Part shown: in pieces, positions 19,415-29,581 of the stretch
Numbering within the stretch: position 1 is the first letter of the stretch
Layout: every line of letters begins with the position of its first letter
NCBI RefSeq assembly: GCF_002157505.1
Contig: NZ_NFSC01000030.1
Span: forward strand, 124,001-188,000
Direction of reading: 5' to 3'
DNA from: Arthrobacter agilis
Lineage (GTDB): Bacteria > Actinomycetota > Actinomycetes > Actinomycetales > Micrococcaceae
Length of the DNA: 64,000 bases
The notes under the pieces: model-generated
Told to the model about the DNA's origin: nothing
Seen by the model: only the letters and a program-made list of their open reading frames with translations
Database searches by the model: none
Position numbers and translations under genes: made by a program

Positions 19415-19973
19415 AGTGCAGCTCCTCCCTCAGCTTCCAGAGCCCCGACGGCACGTGCTCGTACAGGCCCATGGACCGCACCTCGAACGAGGCCTCGAAG
19501 GCGTGGAGCTCCTCGACCGCCGCATCCATTCCGGCCTCGGAGACATCGTGCGCCACGGTGACGTGCGGATGGAAGGGGAAATCGAGGTCGCGTTCGAGGG
19601 GGCCGCTCTGGAGCTTCGCGTGCAGGTCGACGCACTCGTCGAAGCCCTCGACGAGGTTCAGGAACACCACCGGGGATACCGGGCGGAAGGAACCGGTGCT
19701 GCGCAGGCGCACCTCGAAGGGCCGTTGCTGCCGGGCGACGGCCCGCACGTGATCGATCGTCGCGTCCCAGTCGGACGCCGGCGTCGTCGTGATGAGGGTG
19801 ATGTGGGGCGGGACGACCGCCGCCAGGGGGTCGCCGAAGGACGCCCTCCACGACTCCAGGTCACCGGCGAGGGGTTCCGGGATGGGTATGGTGATCCCCA
19901 CGCAGCTACCGCTCAGGCCGGCACGGGACGTGGCTGGTGCCGCTCCGCTGGGCTGACCTGTGGGCGCGCACAT
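19374..19973 (-). CDS. 2'-5' RNA ligase / 2H phosphoesterase family protein
   Basis: Protein of 199 residues with the two HxT catalytic motifs of 2H phosphoesterases: PPHITLIT (H57, T59) and HPHVTVAH (H137, T139), separated by the usual distance. Family members act on 2',5'- or cyclic phosphodiester bonds in RNA or nucleotides; the substrate here is unknown. The ATG at 19973 is 3 bp after the trpS stop, with GGGAG about 11 nt upstream. Its 3' end overlaps the YihY gene in another frame. A tRNA or RNA link is suggested only by the trpS neighbour. Confidence 0.8.
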   Translation of the reverse strand: MCAPTGQPSGAAPATSRAGLSGSCVGITIPIPEPLAGDLESWRASFGDPLAAVVPPHITLITTTPASDWDATIDHVRAVARQQRPFEVRLRSTGSFRPVSPVVFLNLVEGFDECVDLHAKLQSGPLERDLDFPFHPHVTVAHDVSEAGMDAAVEELHAFEASFEVRSMGLYEHVPSGLWKLREELHFGQVADGSETAAG

Positions 19974-19976
19974 GGG

Positions 19977-21879
<1,903 letters not shown>

Positions 21880-21931
21880 TCGATCCACCTTACCCCGGAG
21901 GGTTTTCCGATTCATCCCGGGCGCGGGCGCG

Positions 21932-22417
21932 TCAGTCGACGACGGTGCCCTCGACGGGGCCCTCCGTCGATCCCTTCATCATCGAGCGGGCGTTGTGCGA
22001 AGTGATTTCGATGGTCTCGAGCGCGCGCTCCACCATCCCCTCGTCCTTGCCGAGGTACTCCCGGACCACGCCGACCTGCACCTGGACGATCTTGAAGCTG
22101 TGGTCCAGCTTCATGTCCCGGGCCCGATCGACGGCGACGGGCGCGGCCGAGGACTGCCCCGACCCGCCGAACCCGCTGCCCTGGAGGCGTGCGGCGGCCT
22201 TCCGCGCCGCCGAGCGGAGGCTGAAGACCACGAAGCTGAAGACCAGGAGCCAGCCGAGGGAGATGATCACCACCAGCCAGCCGACGACGTCGTTCTGGTT
22301 CGCCGCGAAGACGACGGCGACCAGGAACACGACGATCATGATGGCCATCCCGGCGCTGCCCATGCGCATGCTCATACCCCGGCCCGCCGGCCGCCCATTA
22401 CTTCCTAATGACTGCAT
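21932..22417 (-). CDS. Hypothetical membrane protein
   Basis: Unrecognised protein of about 161 residues. After a short polar N-terminus (MQSLGSNGRPAGRGM) there are two adjacent hydrophobic segments (AIMIVVFLVAVVFA and GWLVVIISLGWLLVFSFVVF), then a basic region with AARKAAARL and a hydrophilic C-terminal domain of about 75 residues. The start at 22417 is preceded by GGGAGA but at rather long spacing, so the exact start is uncertain. It lies 52 bp upstream of xth and is divergent from the CHRD gene. No function is proposed. Confidence 0.7.
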   Translation of the reverse strand: MQSLGSNGRPAGRGMSMRMGSAGMAIMIVVFLVAVVFAANQNDVVGWLVVIISLGWLLVFSFVVFSLRSAARKAAARLQGSGFGGSGQSSAAPVAVDRARDMKLDHSFKIVQVQVGVVREYLGKDEGMVERALETIEITSHNARSMMKGSTEGPVEGTVVD

Positions 22418-22512
22418 CCGACCATTCTCCCGTATGGCCAGGACCGCCTCCGTTCCTTCCACCGCGGGCGAACTGCCAGGCTCCTCAAAGATTCCTCCCA
22501 TCTCCTCCCATC

Positions 22513-22544
22513 CGTGACAGGGCTCACCCCGAAGTACTGTCACG
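22513..22544 (+). promoter_or_regulatory. Candidate promoter/operator of the CHRD gene
   Basis: CGTGACAG (22513-22520) and CTGTCACG (22537-22544) form an 8-bp inverted repeat. The right arm overlaps a possible -10 TACTGT (22535-22540). This could be an operator over a promoter for the CHRD-sortase pair. The -35 is poor. Confidence 0.4.
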
Positions 22545-22586
22545 CGCCCCACACGGCGCCTCATTCGCACAATGGAGGAATTTCCG

Positions 22587-23357
22587 ATGAACAAGAAGAT
22601 GCGTTTCCTCGCAGTACCCGCCCTCGCCATCAGCGCCGTCGCTATGGCAGGCTCGCCCGCAATGGCCGCCGATGCCACCTACTCCTCGACCCTGGGTCAG
22701 CTCAGCGGAACCACCGGTACGGGCACCATCACCCTGGACGTCACCGGCGATAAGGCCATGGTGAACCTGCAGGTCTCCGGCCTCGCCCAGACCTTCATGG
22801 ACGCCCCGTACCCCCACGTCCAGCACATCCACGGTGGAGCCAAGGGTACGTGCCCGACAACCGCCGATGACGCCAACGCCGATGGGATCCTCAGCACCAC
22901 CGAGGGCGCAGCTTCCTACGGTGGCATCCAGACGACGCTGTCCACCTCCGGTGCCACCACCCCCGCTGAGGGCCTGAACCTCCAGCTCGGCGGCCAGGGC
23001 GGCAGCTACACCATCCAGCGTGAAATCACCCTGGATGCAGCCACCAAGGCGTCCCTCGAAGCCGGCACCGCCGTCGTCGTCGTCCACGGCTTGGATCCCG
23101 CCACGGTCACCGGCACCGCCGAAGCCTTCAGCGCACCGAGCGACCTGGAGCCCTCCCTGCCCCTGGGCGCGACCTCCCCGGCACTGTGCGGCACGCTCGT
23201 CGCCTCCCAGATGGGCTCCATGCCCAGCGGTGGCGCTGATACCGGCGTAGCTCAGGACACCGGCTCCAACACCGGCGTCCTCGCCCTCGGTGGCGGCCTC
23301 GTCCTGGCAGCAGCAGCCGGCGGAACCTACGCAGTGCGCCGCCGCGCCAACGCATAA
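22587..23357 (+). CDS. Secreted CHRD-like protein with C-terminal wall/membrane anchor
   Basis: Exported protein of 256 residues. A Sec signal peptide (MNKKMRFLAV, cleavage near AMA-AD at 28) is followed by a beta-rich domain resembling CHRD domains: YSSTLGQLSGTTGTGTITLD, HVQHIHGG, GGIQTTLSTSG. The C-terminus has VAQDTGSNTG, a hydrophobic stretch and RRRANA, the layout of a sortase signal although the pentapeptide is not a clean LPXTG (AQDTG or GSNTG are candidates). ATG 22587 has GGAGGAA upstream. The class F sortase gene 15 bp downstream suggests an enzyme-substrate pair, which is an inference. Confidence 0.8.
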   Translation: MNKKMRFLAVPALAISAVAMAGSPAMAADATYSSTLGQLSGTTGTGTITLDVTGDKAMVNLQVSGLAQTFMDAPYPHVQHIHGGAKGTCPTTADDANADGILSTTEGAASYGGIQTTLSTSGATTPAEGLNLQLGGQGGSYTIQREITLDAATKASLEAGTAVVVVHGLDPATVTGTAEAFSAPSDLEPSLPLGATSPALCGTLVASQMGSMPSGGADTGVAQDTGSNTGVLALGGGLVLAAAAGGTYAVRRRANA

Positions 23358-23372
23358 TCCTGATCCCACTCC

Positions 23373-24089
23373 ATGATCAGTAAAGTAACCGGCCACCGCT
23401 GGGGCCTCACGGCTCCGGCGGTGGCCGCCCTTTTCCTCCTTGCCGGCTGCGGATCCGGGACCTCCCCGGCCACGACGCCGGAGTCGGCCGCCGCGAGTAC
23501 CAGCACGCCAGGCACCGCTGCAGCCCCGACATCTTCTGCAGCCCCCACCGCGGCCGCATCCTCGGCGCCCGCCGCAACCCCCTCCACTCCTGCGGCGGCC
23601 CCGGCCCCCGCAGCTCCGGCACAGCCGGCGGTGCTTCCTGCATCGGCACCGGTCACGCTGGAGATCCCGTCCATCGGCGTGCGCACCGACCTGGTCAGCC
23701 TGGGCCTGCGCGAGAACCGGAGCCTCGAGGTGCCGCCGGACGGCCCCGGTGCTCCCGCCGGCTGGTACAACCGGTCCCCCACCCCGGGCGACCGCGGACC
23801 GGCCGTGATGCTCGGCCACGTCAACGCCACCGACGGCGGCAAGGGCGTCTTCGCCGACCTCCGCGCCCTCAAGGCCGGCGACCGCATGAACGTGACCCGC
23901 GAGGACGGCACGACGGCGGTGTTCGAGTTCCAGCGCGGCGAGGCCTACCGGAAGGACGGGTTCCCCACCCTGACGGTGTACGGGAACACGCCCGGATCGG
24001 AACTGCGGCTCATCACCTGCGACGGTTACAACCCGGACACCGGGCTGTTCGACGACAACTACGTGGTCTACGCGACCCTCGTACCCTGA
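23373..24089 (+). CDS. Class F sortase-like lipoprotein
   Basis: Putative transpeptidase of 238 residues. A lipoprotein signal (FLLAGC, Cys26) is followed by a Pro/Ala/Thr-rich spacer to about residue 90 and a sortase beta-barrel beginning VTLEIPSIGVRTDLV. The catalytic His is in MLGHVN (H149) and the Cys in LITCDGY (C216), as in class F sortases. No arginine occurs in the 22 residues after Cys216, where sortases normally carry their catalytic Arg; the nearest is Arg212. Activity is therefore uncertain. It is cotranscribed with the CHRD surface protein and ends convergently with the ABC permease gene. Confidence 0.85.
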   Translation: MISKVTGHRWGLTAPAVAALFLLAGCGSGTSPATTPESAAASTSTPGTAAAPTSSAAPTAAASSAPAATPSTPAAAPAPAAPAQPAVLPASAPVTLEIPSIGVRTDLVSLGLRENRSLEVPPDGPGAPAGWYNRSPTPGDRGPAVMLGHVNATDGGKGVFADLRALKAGDRMNVTREDGTTAVFEFQRGEAYRKDGFPTLTVYGNTPGSELRLITCDGYNPDTGLFDDNYVVYATLVP

Positions 24090-24117
24090 GGCCTGTTCCC
24101 GAGCCTTGTTTCTGGGC

Positions 24118-24951
24118 CTACCTGAGGAAGAGCTTCCGCAGGCGCAGCGTGGTCAGCAGCATCCCCACGGCGATCATGACGAGGAAGTAGCTGAGGTGGA
24201 GGACCGCCGCCGGTGTGAACGAGGCGACGCTGATTTGGCGCAGCAGCTCGACTCCGTGCCACAGGGGCAAGGCCTGGATGAACCACTGGATGCCCTGCGG
24301 ATAGACGCTGAGGGGGTAGAAGGTGGCGGAGAACAGGAACATCGGCAGCAGCACGAAGTTGACCCACTCCATCTGCTGGAACGTCTTCATGAAGCTGGTG
24401 ATCCCCATGCCGAAGGACGCGAAGCCGAACGCGATCACCACCGACGCCGGGATCACGAGCAGGGCCACCGGAGTGGTGATGAGTCCCATCAGCGCCATCA
24501 CCGCGGTGAAGCCCGTGGCGTACATGGCTCCGCGCAGGAGGGCCAGGAAGATCTCCCCGATCGCGACGTCCAGCGGGCCGAGCGAGGTGTAGAGCATGCC
24601 CTGGTACAGCTTCGAGAAGTTCATCTTGAAGAACACGTTCCACGTGCTGTCGTACACGGCGCCGTTCATGGCCGACACGGCGAGCAGCGCGGGCGCGATA
24701 TAGGCCGCGTAGCTGATCTCCTCGCCGTTCGGTCCGGTGACCGTGCCGACCAGCGCACCGAGTCCCACTCCCATGGAGAGGAGATAGAGGACCGGCTCGA
24801 AGAAGCCGGACACCATGATCAGCCAGTTGCTGCTGCGGGTGGCCAGGAGTCCGCGCGCTATGACGGCCCTCGCATTGCGCGAGTACAGCGCGGCCATCGG
24901 CCGCTTCGATCCGCTGAGTGCGTAGTCCTTCGCAGTCAGCTGGGCGCTCAT
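24118..24951 (-). CDS. ABC-2 type transporter permease (DrrB-like)
   Basis: Membrane subunit of 277 residues with six hydrophobic segments in the ABC-2 family. Typical features are NWLIMVSGFFEPVLYLLSMG near the first helix, the FLFSATFYPLSVYP loop and PLWHGVELLRQ near the C-terminal helices. Its ATG overlaps the upstream permease stop by 4 bp. It forms a heteromeric exporter with that permease and the ATPase; the cargo (drug, lipid or polysaccharide) is unknown. Confidence 0.88.
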   Translation of the reverse strand: MSAQLTAKDYALSGSKRPMAALYSRNARAVIARGLLATRSSNWLIMVSGFFEPVLYLLSMGVGLGALVGTVTGPNGEEISYAAYIAPALLAVSAMNGAVYDSTWNVFFKMNFSKLYQGMLYTSLGPLDVAIGEIFLALLRGAMYATGFTAVMALMGLITTPVALLVIPASVVIAFGFASFGMGITSFMKTFQQMEWVNFVLLPMFLFSATFYPLSVYPQGIQWFIQALPLWHGVELLRQISVASFTPAAVLHLSYFLVMIAVGMLLTTLRLRKLFLR

Positions 24952-25826
24952 CGGCCCAGCCTCCTCGCGTAGACGATGCGTGCCCTGCGCAGGCCGACGA
25001 CGGCGAGGACCACCAGGAACAGCACGTGGACGACGGCGAGCCCCGGCGGCAAGTGGTACCCGTAGGTCAGGGCGCGGCCGAGTTCGGTCCCGTGCCACAA
25101 CGGTGAGACCCAGCCGATCCAGCGCAGGAACACCGGAAGGGTGTCGAGCGGGAAGAAGGTCCCCGAGAAGAGGAACAGCGGCGTGACGATGAAGCGCATC
25201 ACGAGCGCGAACTGCCCCCTGTCCTCCTCGATGCCGGCCGAATAGGCCATCAGCGGGAGGCCGAAGGCGAGCCCGCTGAGCACGGCCACCGGGACGGCGA
25301 CGACGCCGGTGGCCGACGGGGATGCTCCGAACGCCGCGACGATGAGGAAGTAGATCAGGGTGGCGGCCGTCAGCCGCACAGTGACCGCGAGGATGTGCCC
25401 GTGGGCGATCTGGTCGGTGCTGAGCGGCGAAGCGTGCGGGCCGTAGTAGACCCGCCGCCACTTGAAGCCGTCCATCACGGGGTAGGTGAACTCGGTCGCC
25501 GCGGTCATGATGGTCGCCGATGCCAGCAGGGCCGGAGCGATGAACGCGAGGTAGCTGACACCGCCGAAGGCGCCGGCGGAGTTCTGGTCGACGAGCGTGG
25601 CGAGGCCGACCCCCATCGCGAAGAGGTACATGACCGGAGTACCGACGCTGGAGGCGAGCAGGGTCCAGCGGTAGCTGTTCATGGATCGCAGGACGTGCTC
25701 GGCGTAGTACCAGGAACCGAACCTCCGGGCGCGCCGCGCGGACACCTCGGGCCGGTGGGCGGAGAGGCGGTACGGCTGGGTGGCTTCCTGGAGGGGAGCG
25801 CTGGGAGCACCAGGATCGTCAGTCAA
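24948..25826 (-). CDS. ABC-2 type transporter permease (DrrB-like)
   Basis: Second ABC-2 permease, 292 residues, with a polar N-terminus of about 55 residues and six hydrophobic segments. The FLFSGTFFPLDTLPVF loop and PLWHGTELGRAL parallel those of the next gene, indicating paralogous subunits. Its start overlaps the ATPase stop by 8 bp. Gene order ATPase-permease-permease with overlapping ends is typical of heteromeric ABC-2 exporters. Confidence 0.88.
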   Translation of the reverse strand: MTDDPGAPSAPLQEATQPYRLSAHRPEVSARRARRFGSWYYAEHVLRSMNSYRWTLLASSVGTPVMYLFAMGVGLATLVDQNSAGAFGGVSYLAFIAPALLASATIMTAATEFTYPVMDGFKWRRVYYGPHASPLSTDQIAHGHILAVTVRLTAATLIYFLIVAAFGASPSATGVVAVPVAVLSGLAFGLPLMAYSAGIEEDRGQFALVMRFIVTPLFLFSGTFFPLDTLPVFLRWIGWVSPLWHGTELGRALTYGYHLPPGLAVVHVLFLVVLAVVGLRRARIVYARRLGR

Positions 25827-26760
25827 CGAGGCTCCGTCCGGTCAGGCGCAGGAAGACGTCCTCGAGGGAGGAACGCCGGACGAGGGACGTGAGAGGCCGG
25901 AGCCCGCGGGAGTTGACCTGTTCCAGCGCCGCCTCGCCGTCGTGCGCGTAGATCAGGACGCGGTCGGGCAACGGTTCGAGGCGCTCCCCGATGCCCTGCA
26001 GTTCAGCCGCGACGGTGGTGTTGCGCTCGGATCCGAAGCGCAGCTCGAGCACCTCGCGCGTCGAGTGTTCGCGGATGAGCTGGGCCGGTGACCCCTCGGC
26101 CATGATCCGGCCCTTGTCGACGACGACGAGGCGGTCGCAGAGCTGCTCCGCCTCGTCCATGTAGTGCGTGGTGAGGATCAGCGTCACGCCCGATTCCTTG
26201 AGGCGGAACAGGCGGTCCCACAGGATGTGGCGGGCCTGCGGATCGAGGCCCGTGGTGGGCTCGTCGAGCAGGAGGATCTTCGGCTCGTTGATGAGGGAGC
26301 GCGCGATGGTCAGGCGCCGCTTCATGCCGCCCGAGAGCGCATCCACCTTCGCCGCAGCCTTGTCCGTGAGCTGCGCGAACTCGAGCAGCTCGTCGGCCTT
26401 GGGCTTCAGGTAGCTCATCGGCAGGCCGAAGTAGCGCCCGTAGACGAGGAGGTTGTCCCGCACCCGGAGTTCCTCGTCGAGGTTGTCCTGCTGCGGCACG
26501 ACGCCGAGGTGCGCCCGCACCTCGGGCCCGTGCTGCTCCGGGTCGAGGCCCATGATGGTGAGCTCTCCCGAGGTGCGCTGCGAGACGCCGCCGATCATGC
26601 GCATGGTCGTCGACTTGCCGGCGCCGTTCGGGCCCAGGAGTCCGAAGGATTCGCCCGCCGGCACCTCGAAGGAGATCCCGTCGACAGCCCGGAAGTCGCC
26701 GTAGTGCTTGCTCAGCTGCCGGGCGGAGATCACCGGCGGTCCGGCGGGGATTGTCGACAC
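25819..26760 (-). CDS. ABC transporter ATP-binding protein (DrrA-like)
   Basis: ATPase of 313 residues for the adjacent ABC-2 permeases. Walker A is GPNGAGKST (Lys49), the signature is LSGGMKRRL and Walker B is LLLDEPTTGLDPQ, with a DrrA-type C-terminal extension of about 85 residues. GTG 26760 lies 6 nt after TAGGCT, so the message is probably leaderless. It is separated from folD upstream by a strong terminator. Confidence 0.92.
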   Translation of the reverse strand: MSTIPAGPPVISARQLSKHYGDFRAVDGISFEVPAGESFGLLGPNGAGKSTTMRMIGGVSQRTSGELTIMGLDPEQHGPEVRAHLGVVPQQDNLDEELRVRDNLLVYGRYFGLPMSYLKPKADELLEFAQLTDKAAAKVDALSGGMKRRLTIARSLINEPKILLLDEPTTGLDPQARHILWDRLFRLKESGVTLILTTHYMDEAEQLCDRLVVVDKGRIMAEGSPAQLIREHSTREVLELRFGSERNTTVAAELQGIGERLEPLPDRVLIYAHDGEAALEQVNSRGLRPLTSLVRRSSLEDVFLRLTGRSLVD

Positions 26761-26772
26761 CCGCCCAGCCTA
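26761..26772 (-). promoter_or_regulatory. Leaderless -10 box for the ABC exporter operon
   Basis: TAGGCT at 26772-26767 on the minus strand, then GGGCGG and the GTG start. It sits just downstream of the folD terminator, so the exporter would have an independent promoter. Confidence 0.6.
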
Positions 26773-26776
26773 GGCG

Positions 26777-26810
26777 AGAACTCCCGGTGGGAGAATCCAC
26801 CGGGAGTTCT
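26777..26810 (-). terminator. Terminator of the glyA-folD operon
   Basis: Perfect 14-bp stem (26777-26790 with 26797-26810), 6-nt loop GAGAAT, 14 bp after the folD stop. Confidence 0.85.
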
Positions 26811-26824
26811 TGGACGCTGTACGG

Positions 26825-27718
26825 TCAGGCGCGCGACGCCTGGCGCTCGGCCGCCTCGACGACGTTGGCCAGGAGCATGGCCCGCGTCATCGGCCCCACT
26901 CCCCCGGGGTTGGGCGAGAGCCAGCTCGCCACCGAGGCAGCTCCCGGATCGACGTCGCCCGTGAGCTTCGCCTTCCCGGTGTCCGGATTCTCGACCCGGC
27001 TGACGCCGACGTCGAGCACGATCGCGCCCGGCTTGAGCTGCTCCGCCGTGATCATGTGGGCGATGCCGGCAGCGGCGACGACGACGTCGGCCCGGCCGAG
27101 GTGGTCGGCGAGGTCGACGGTCCCGGTGTGGGCGAGGGTTACGGTCGCGTTGATCTGCTTGCGGGTCAGCAGCAGGCCCAGCGGGCGCCCGACCGTCACG
27201 CCGCGTCCCACGACGAGCACGTTCCGGCCCTTGAGGTCGACGTCGTGCCGGAGCAGGAGCTCCACGATGCCGTGCGGGGTGCAGGGCAGGGGCGAATCCA
27301 TCGGAGCGTTGACGTTCAGGACCAGCTTGCCCAGGTTGGTGGGATGCAGGCCGTCGGCGTCCTTCGCCGGGTCGATGCGGCCCAGGATCGCGTTCGTGTC
27401 GATGTGCGCGGGGAGCGGGAGCTGCACGATGTACCCCGTGGTGGTGGCGTCCTCGTTCAGCTCGTCGAGGACCGCCTCGAGCTCCTCCTGCGTGATCGTG
27501 TCCGGCAGGTCCCGGCGCACGGACGTGATGCCGACCTCCGCGCAGTCGCGGTGCTTGCCGGCCACGTAGGAATGGCTGCCGGGATCGTCCCCGACGAGGA
27601 CCGTCCCGAGGCCCGGTGTCACGCCCCGCTCGCGCAGTGCCGTCACGCGTTCGGCGAGTTCGGCCTTGATCTGCGCGGCGGTTGCCTTCCCGTCAAGAAT
27701 GCGGGCTGTCGTGCTCAT
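26825..27718 (-). CDS. folD: Bifunctional methylene-THF dehydrogenase/cyclohydrolase
   Basis: Interconverts 5,10-methylene-THF, methenyl-THF and 10-formyl-THF. The 297-residue protein shows [15 protein letters not shown], the cyclohydrolase-site region [28 protein letters not shown] and the NADP-binding [14 protein letters not shown]. It is third in the glyA operon; its first bases lie inside the end of the small Cys-rich gene (26-bp overlap). It is probably under the ZTP riboswitch in the glyA leader, as many ZTP riboswitches control folD. Confidence 0.96.
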   Translation of the reverse strand: MSTTARILDGKATAAQIKAELAERVTALRERGVTPGLGTVLVGDDPGSHSYVAGKHRDCAEVGITSVRRDLPDTITQEELEAVLDELNEDATTTGYIVQLPLPAHIDTNAILGRIDPAKDADGLHPTNLGKLVLNVNAPMDSPLPCTPHGIVELLLRHDVDLKGRNVLVVGRGVTVGRPLGLLLTRKQINATVTLAHTGTVDLADHLGRADVVVAAAGIAHMITAEQLKPGAIVLDVGVSRVENPDTGKAKLTGDVDPGAASVASWLSPNPGGVGPMTRAMLLANVVEAAERQASRA

Positions 27719-27878
27719 GCGATTCGTCCTTCTCGGAGTGCTTGTCCAGTTGCTCGAGCAGGAATGCCTTGCCGCGGTCGCAGCAGCCGGTGAAGCAGCA
27801 CTCCTCGGTGGGGATGTCGAAGTCGGTCGACGCCGCAGCCTTCGATCGAAGGGCGCCTGGCGGCAGCGGCTCTACCAC
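27693..27878 (-). CDS. Small Cys-rich protein between glyA and folD
   Basis: Candidate gene of up to 61 residues, not recognised. The core reads [18 protein letters not shown] (two Cys-Cys pairs spaced CC-x3-CC), followed by an amphipathic helix [11 protein letters not shown] and a His/Asp/Ser-rich tail. From the middle of the gene to the folD overlap, about 32 of 36 third codon positions are G or C, as in neighbouring real genes. The GTG at 27878 overlaps the glyA stop region; an AGGAGGA sits directly before it, which is closer than ideal, so the start may be further in. The 3' end overlaps folD by 26 bp. The Cys pattern could bind metal; this is inference only. Confidence 0.6.
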   Translation of the reverse strand: MVEPLPPGALRSKAAASTDFDIPTEECCFTGCCDRGKAFLLEQLDKHSEKDESHEHDSPHS

Positions 27879-29179
27879 TCCTCCTGGCCCGGGTAGAGCG
27901 GGAAGTTCGCGGCGAGCGCGGACACGCGGGCGCGCAGTGCCTCCACGTCGGGCGACGGCTTGAGCGCGGCGGCGATGATCTCGCCCACCTCCGTGAACTC
28001 GGCGGCGCCGAAACCGCGGGTGGCGAGCGCCGGGGTGCCGATGCGGAGGCCGGAGGTGACCATCGGCGGACGGGGGTCGAACGGCACGGCGTTGCGGTTG
28101 ACCGTGATCCCCACCGAGTGCAGGACGTCCTCGGCCTGCTGGCCGTCCAGCGACGAGTTGCGCAGGTCCACCAGGACGAGGTGGACGTCGGTGCCCCCGG
28201 TGAGGACCGAGACGCCGTGCTCGGCGACGTCGGACGCGGTCAGGCGCTCGGCGATGATGCGGGCGCCCTCGAGGACGCGCTCCTGGCGTTCCTTGAACTC
28301 CGGCGATCCGGCGATCTTGAACGCCGTGGCCTTGCCTGCGATGACGTGCATCAGCGGGCCGCCCTGCTGGCCGGGGAAGACGCTGGAGTTGAGCTTCTTG
28401 GCCCACTCCTGCTTGGCGAGGATGACGCCGGAGCGGGGTCCTGCGAGGGTCTTGTGCACGGTGGACGTGACGACGTCGGAGTGGGGGACGGGGTTGGGGT
28501 GGACACCGGCGGCGACGAGGCCTGCGAAGTGGGCCATGTCCGTCCACAGGAGGGCGCCGACCTCGTCGGCGATGGACCGGAAGGCCGCGAAGTCGAGCTG
28601 GCGCGGGTAGGCGGACCAGCCGGCGATGATGACCTGGGGCTTCTCGGCCAGGGCCTGCTCGCGGACGCGCTCCATGTCCAGGCGGTGCGTGTCCTCCTCG
28701 ACGCCGTAGGCGGCGACCTCGTACAGCTTGCCGGAGAAGTTGAGCTTCATGCCGTGCGTCAGGTGTCCGCCGTGCGCGAGGGACAGGCCCATGATCTTGT
28801 CGCCCGGCTTGATCATGGCGGCGAGCGCTGCGGCGTTGGCCTGGGCGCCGGAGTGGGGCTGGACGTTCGCGAATTCGGCGCCGAACAGCGCCTTGACGCG
28901 CTCGATCGCGAGGTTCTCGGCGACGTCGACGTGTTCGCACCCACCGTAGTACCGGCGTCCGGGGTAGCCCTCGGCGTACTTGTTGGTCAGCACGCTGCCC
29001 TGCGCCTCGAGGACGGCGCGGGGTGCGAAGTTCTCGGAGGCGATCATCTCGAGGGTGTCGCGCTGCCGTGCGAGCTCGTCCCGGAGGACGGCGGCGATCT
29101 CCGGGTCCACCTCGGACAGCGGGGCATTGGTGACGGAATCTGCGGCAGCGTGGGATGGGGCCATGGGCGACGTTGTCAT
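27872..29179 (-). CDS. glyA: Serine hydroxymethyltransferase
   Basis: PLP enzyme making glycine and 5,10-methylene-THF from serine and THF. The 435-residue protein has the family segments [26 protein letters not shown] and [17 protein letters not shown] with the PLP lysine. Start ATG 29179 ([15 protein letters not shown]) has GAGAAGGA at good spacing; a longer open frame upstream lies in the leader RNA. It heads an operon with the small Cys-rich gene and folD. A ZTP-riboswitch-like leader precedes it, consistent with control by purine/folate stress. Confidence 0.97.
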   Translation of the reverse strand: MTTSPMAPSHAAADSVTNAPLSEVDPEIAAVLRDELARQRDTLEMIASENFAPRAVLEAQGSVLTNKYAEGYPGRRYYGGCEHVDVAENLAIERVKALFGAEFANVQPHSGAQANAAALAAMIKPGDKIMGLSLAHGGHLTHGMKLNFSGKLYEVAAYGVEEDTHRLDMERVREQALAEKPQVIIAGWSAYPRQLDFAAFRSIADEVGALLWTDMAHFAGLVAAGVHPNPVPHSDVVTSTVHKTLAGPRSGVILAKQEWAKKLNSSVFPGQQGGPLMHVIAGKATAFKIAGSPEFKERQERVLEGARIIAERLTASDVAEHGVSVLTGGTDVHLVLVDLRNSSLDGQQAEDVLHSVGITVNRNAVPFDPRPPMVTSGLRIGTPALATRGFGAAEFTEVGEIIAAALKPSPDVEALRARVSALAANFPLYPGQEEW

Positions 29180-29280
29180 CGGTTGATCCTTCTCTGGGTC
29201 TCGCGTCGAGGTCAGCTTGAGTCGCGGGCGGGATGCGGATCGACTGTCCGCGCCCGGCCGCTCGTGAAACGTGACCCGCG

Positions 29281-29390
29281 GCCCAGGCGTGCGATCCGTG
29301 GTCTGCACCGGAAGCACAGGACGCCCCGAAGGATAATCCTGGCCCCACGCCGCTTCCTGGTGGTTGCCCACCCTACGCCAGTCGCGACGC
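29281..29390 (-). ncRNA. ZTP (pfl) riboswitch in the glyA leader
   Basis: Read on the minus strand, the glyA leader contains GCGTCGCGACTGGCG, then a perfect hairpin GGTGG-GCAA-CCACC (29372-29359), then AGGAAGCGGCG, and after a variable linker GCACGCCTGGGC (29292-29281). These match the order and conserved bases of the ZTP/pfl aptamer (CGUGACUGGCG, P2 with GNRA loop, GGGAGCG, and 3' CCGCCUGGGC). CGUCG and CGGCG can pair as P1. A TAGCAT box at 29400-29395 would start transcription right at the aptamer. About 100 nt lie between aptamer and ATG, including a bulged GC hairpin (29225-29256) that could be the expression platform. ZTP riboswitches typically turn on glyA, folD and purH when ZMP/ZTP rises. 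Confidence 0.8.
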
Positions 29391-29394
29391 TCCC

Positions 29395-29400
29395 ATGCTA
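29395..29400 (-). promoter_or_regulatory. Candidate -10 box for the glyA riboswitch transcript
   Basis: TAGCAT on the minus strand, with the first aptamer bases 5-10 nt downstream. No good -35 is seen. Between here and the flavoprotein start (29401-29581) no further gene, RNA or repeat was recognised. Confidence 0.4.
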
Positions 29401-29581
29401 GCCGTACCGCTGGCCGGGCCGCCACCGGCGCCGCGGCTTCCGGATGGGTGGATCATCCGCCCGTCCCACCCTCCCGGGGCACCGGAGGATTGGGCGGGCG
29501 GAATACGGCGTTACCACGAGGTGGTTGGCACTGGTGGGCCGGAGCTCCGAGAGTCGGGATCAGGCCGGGAGAGGTCGGGAG

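Noticed and set aside
29225-29256. Separate terminator in the glyA leader
   Set aside because: The hairpin is bulged and has no U-tract; it is only mentioned as a possible expression platform of the riboswitch.
27693-29348. Long minus-strand frame in a second register across glyA
   Set aside because: Most of it is an arginine-rich shadow of glyA; only the last roughly 60 codons, beyond the glyA stop, look coding and are kept as the small Cys-rich gene.
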